In this document: piece after piece, positions 5,393 to 6,090 of the stretch
Layout: each line of letters opens with the position of its first letter
How positions within the stretch are numbered: the stretch's first letter is position 1
Assembly: GCA_023460155.1 (NCBI GenBank)
Contig: JAEWRF010000157.1
Location: 1-6,090, forward strand
DNA: 6,090 bases
Reading direction: 5' to 3'
Origin: Bacillota bacterium
GTDB taxonomy: Bacteria; Bacillota; Clostridia; Oscillospirales; Acutalibacteraceae
Made by a program: the position numbers and the translations under genes
The notes under the pieces: model-generated
What the model saw: the letters and a program-made list of their open reading frames with translations, nothing else
What the model was told of the DNA's origin: nothing
Database searches by the model: none

Positions 5393-6090
5393 TCAAACCG
5401 CTGTTCCGACCGTCTGCCAGCAGCTGCTGTTGCCTTTGGTCAGCTTGCTTTTTTTCTTCAGCTTTGCAAGAGTTTCCGTAAGGCCCACGACATCGGTGAA
5501 GGTTTTTCCTTCGTCGATTACCCCCGCCGCAGAAATCGACACAACCGGAAACTGCTCCATTTCACCGCGCCTGTTTTCTGCCAGAATAAAGCCGCGTTCC
5601 GCATCCTCCTGCGAATAGTATTTCATTACCCTGCTTTGGAAGCTGTCCATCACTCTGCGGCAATACGCCCGCGGGTCGTTTCCCTGCTGGATAACGACGA
5701 AATCGTCGCCGCCCACGTGACCGACAAACTGATTCTGCGGCAGATTCGCAACCAGAATATCCGCAAGCAGGCAAATGATTTTGTCTCCGTTTTCAAAGCC
5801 GTAGACGTCGTTGTAAGCCTTGAAGTTGTCGATGTCAAAATAAACCGCGCTGTACGCCTGCTCCGCCTGAATGACCTGCTGCATCTTCCGCTCGATTGCA
5901 ATGTTGCCCGGCAGACCGGTCAGGGGATTCTGCCCCTTCGCGTTAATGACCTCGATTTCCGTGGTCTTTTGCAGAAGGTCCTTAATTGTGACCGTCCCGA
6001 GATACTTTCCGCCTTTGGTGACGACAATAAAATCGTATAGCTTATCCGGCTGCCTTGACATGGCGGCGTTGGAGACGACGTTGATGGGGG
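5393..6090 (-). CDS. CBS-GGDEF protein, predicted diguanylate cyclase, 5'-truncated by the window edge
   Basis: C-terminal part of a signalling protein; 231 codons are visible and the frame stays open to the right edge, so the ATG at 6061 is most likely internal. Numbering from the first visible whole codon: about 1-45 match the end of a CBS domain (KLYDFIVVTKGGKYLGTVTIK at 16-36, given here as landmarks KLYDFIVV and GTVTIKDLL), followed by NPLTGLPGN, which opens the GGDEF domain. The domain has DIDNFKAYND (metal-site Asp85), FENGD and the signature GGDDF (126-130). The fourth signature position is Asp instead of Glu; I recall this variant in Firmicute EAL-CBS-GGDEF proteins. No RxxD inhibitory site is present (PQNQ stands there). 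The expected reaction is 2 GTP to c-di-GMP. The missing N-terminal part may carry an EAL domain in that architecture, so the whole protein could be bifunctional or degrading. No terminator is seen between it and yccF. Confidence 0.88.
   Translation of the reverse strand, partial: PINVVSNAAMSRQPDKLYDFIVVTKGGKYLGTVTIKDLLQKTTEIEVINAKGQNPLTGLPGNIAIERKMQQVIQAEQAYSAVYFDIDNFKAYNDVYGFENGDKIICLLADILVANLPQNQFVGHVGGDDFVVIQQGNDPRAYCRRVMDSFQSRVMKYYSQEDAERGFILAENRRGEMEQFPVVSISAAGVIDEGKTFTDVVGLTETLAKLKKKSKLTKGNSSCWQTVGTAV

Noticed and set aside
5636..6040. A 134-codon plus-strand open frame antisense to the CBS-GGDEF gene
   Set aside because: The opposite strand carries well-conserved CBS and GGDEF motifs over the same bases.

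Overview
The window looks like chromosomal DNA from a low-to-mid-GC Firmicute, probably class Clostridia and perhaps Oscillospiraceae/Ruminococcaceae. The grounds are a Bacillus/Clostridium-type pyruvate kinase with the extra C-terminal PEP-utiliser-like domain, a Thermotoga/Clostridium-type single-cluster ferredoxin, clear Shine-Dalgarno sequences, sigma-A-type promoters and strong hairpin terminators. Base composition is roughly balanced (my estimate is a little over 50% GC). The organism call is inference. No mobile element, CRISPR array, tRNA or rRNA is visible.

Layout from left to right: (1) the 3' nine-tenths of pyruvate kinase (pyk, +), cut by the left edge; (2) a 63-residue ferredoxin (+) 90 bases downstream; (3) a strong nested hairpin terminator between convergent genes; (4) a two-domain c-di-GMP protein (-) with a ruined GGDEF domain and an apparently intact EAL phosphodiesterase domain; (5) a 194-base divergent intergenic region with a good sigma-A promoter for the next gene and an inverted repeat; (6) a 12-helix MATE-family transporter (+); (7) a hairpin overlapping the stop codon of the next gene; (8) a small membrane protein made of two YccF repeats (-) with a perfect extended -10 promoter; (9) the C-terminal part of a CBS-GGDEF protein (-), cut by the right edge.

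Functionally, the left part is central energy metabolism: the last step of glycolysis makes pyruvate, and ferredoxin is the usual electron acceptor for pyruvate oxidation in anaerobes. The middle and right parts hold two c-di-GMP turnover proteins of opposite expected activity (EAL, degrading; GGDDF, synthesising) on either side of a MATE transporter and a YccF protein. Whether the two signalling genes act together cannot be decided from sequence. I see no clearly new system. The points most worth checking are the start codon of the MATE gene relative to its promoter, the divergent EAL/MATE control region, and the ferredoxin's unpaired fourth cysteine.
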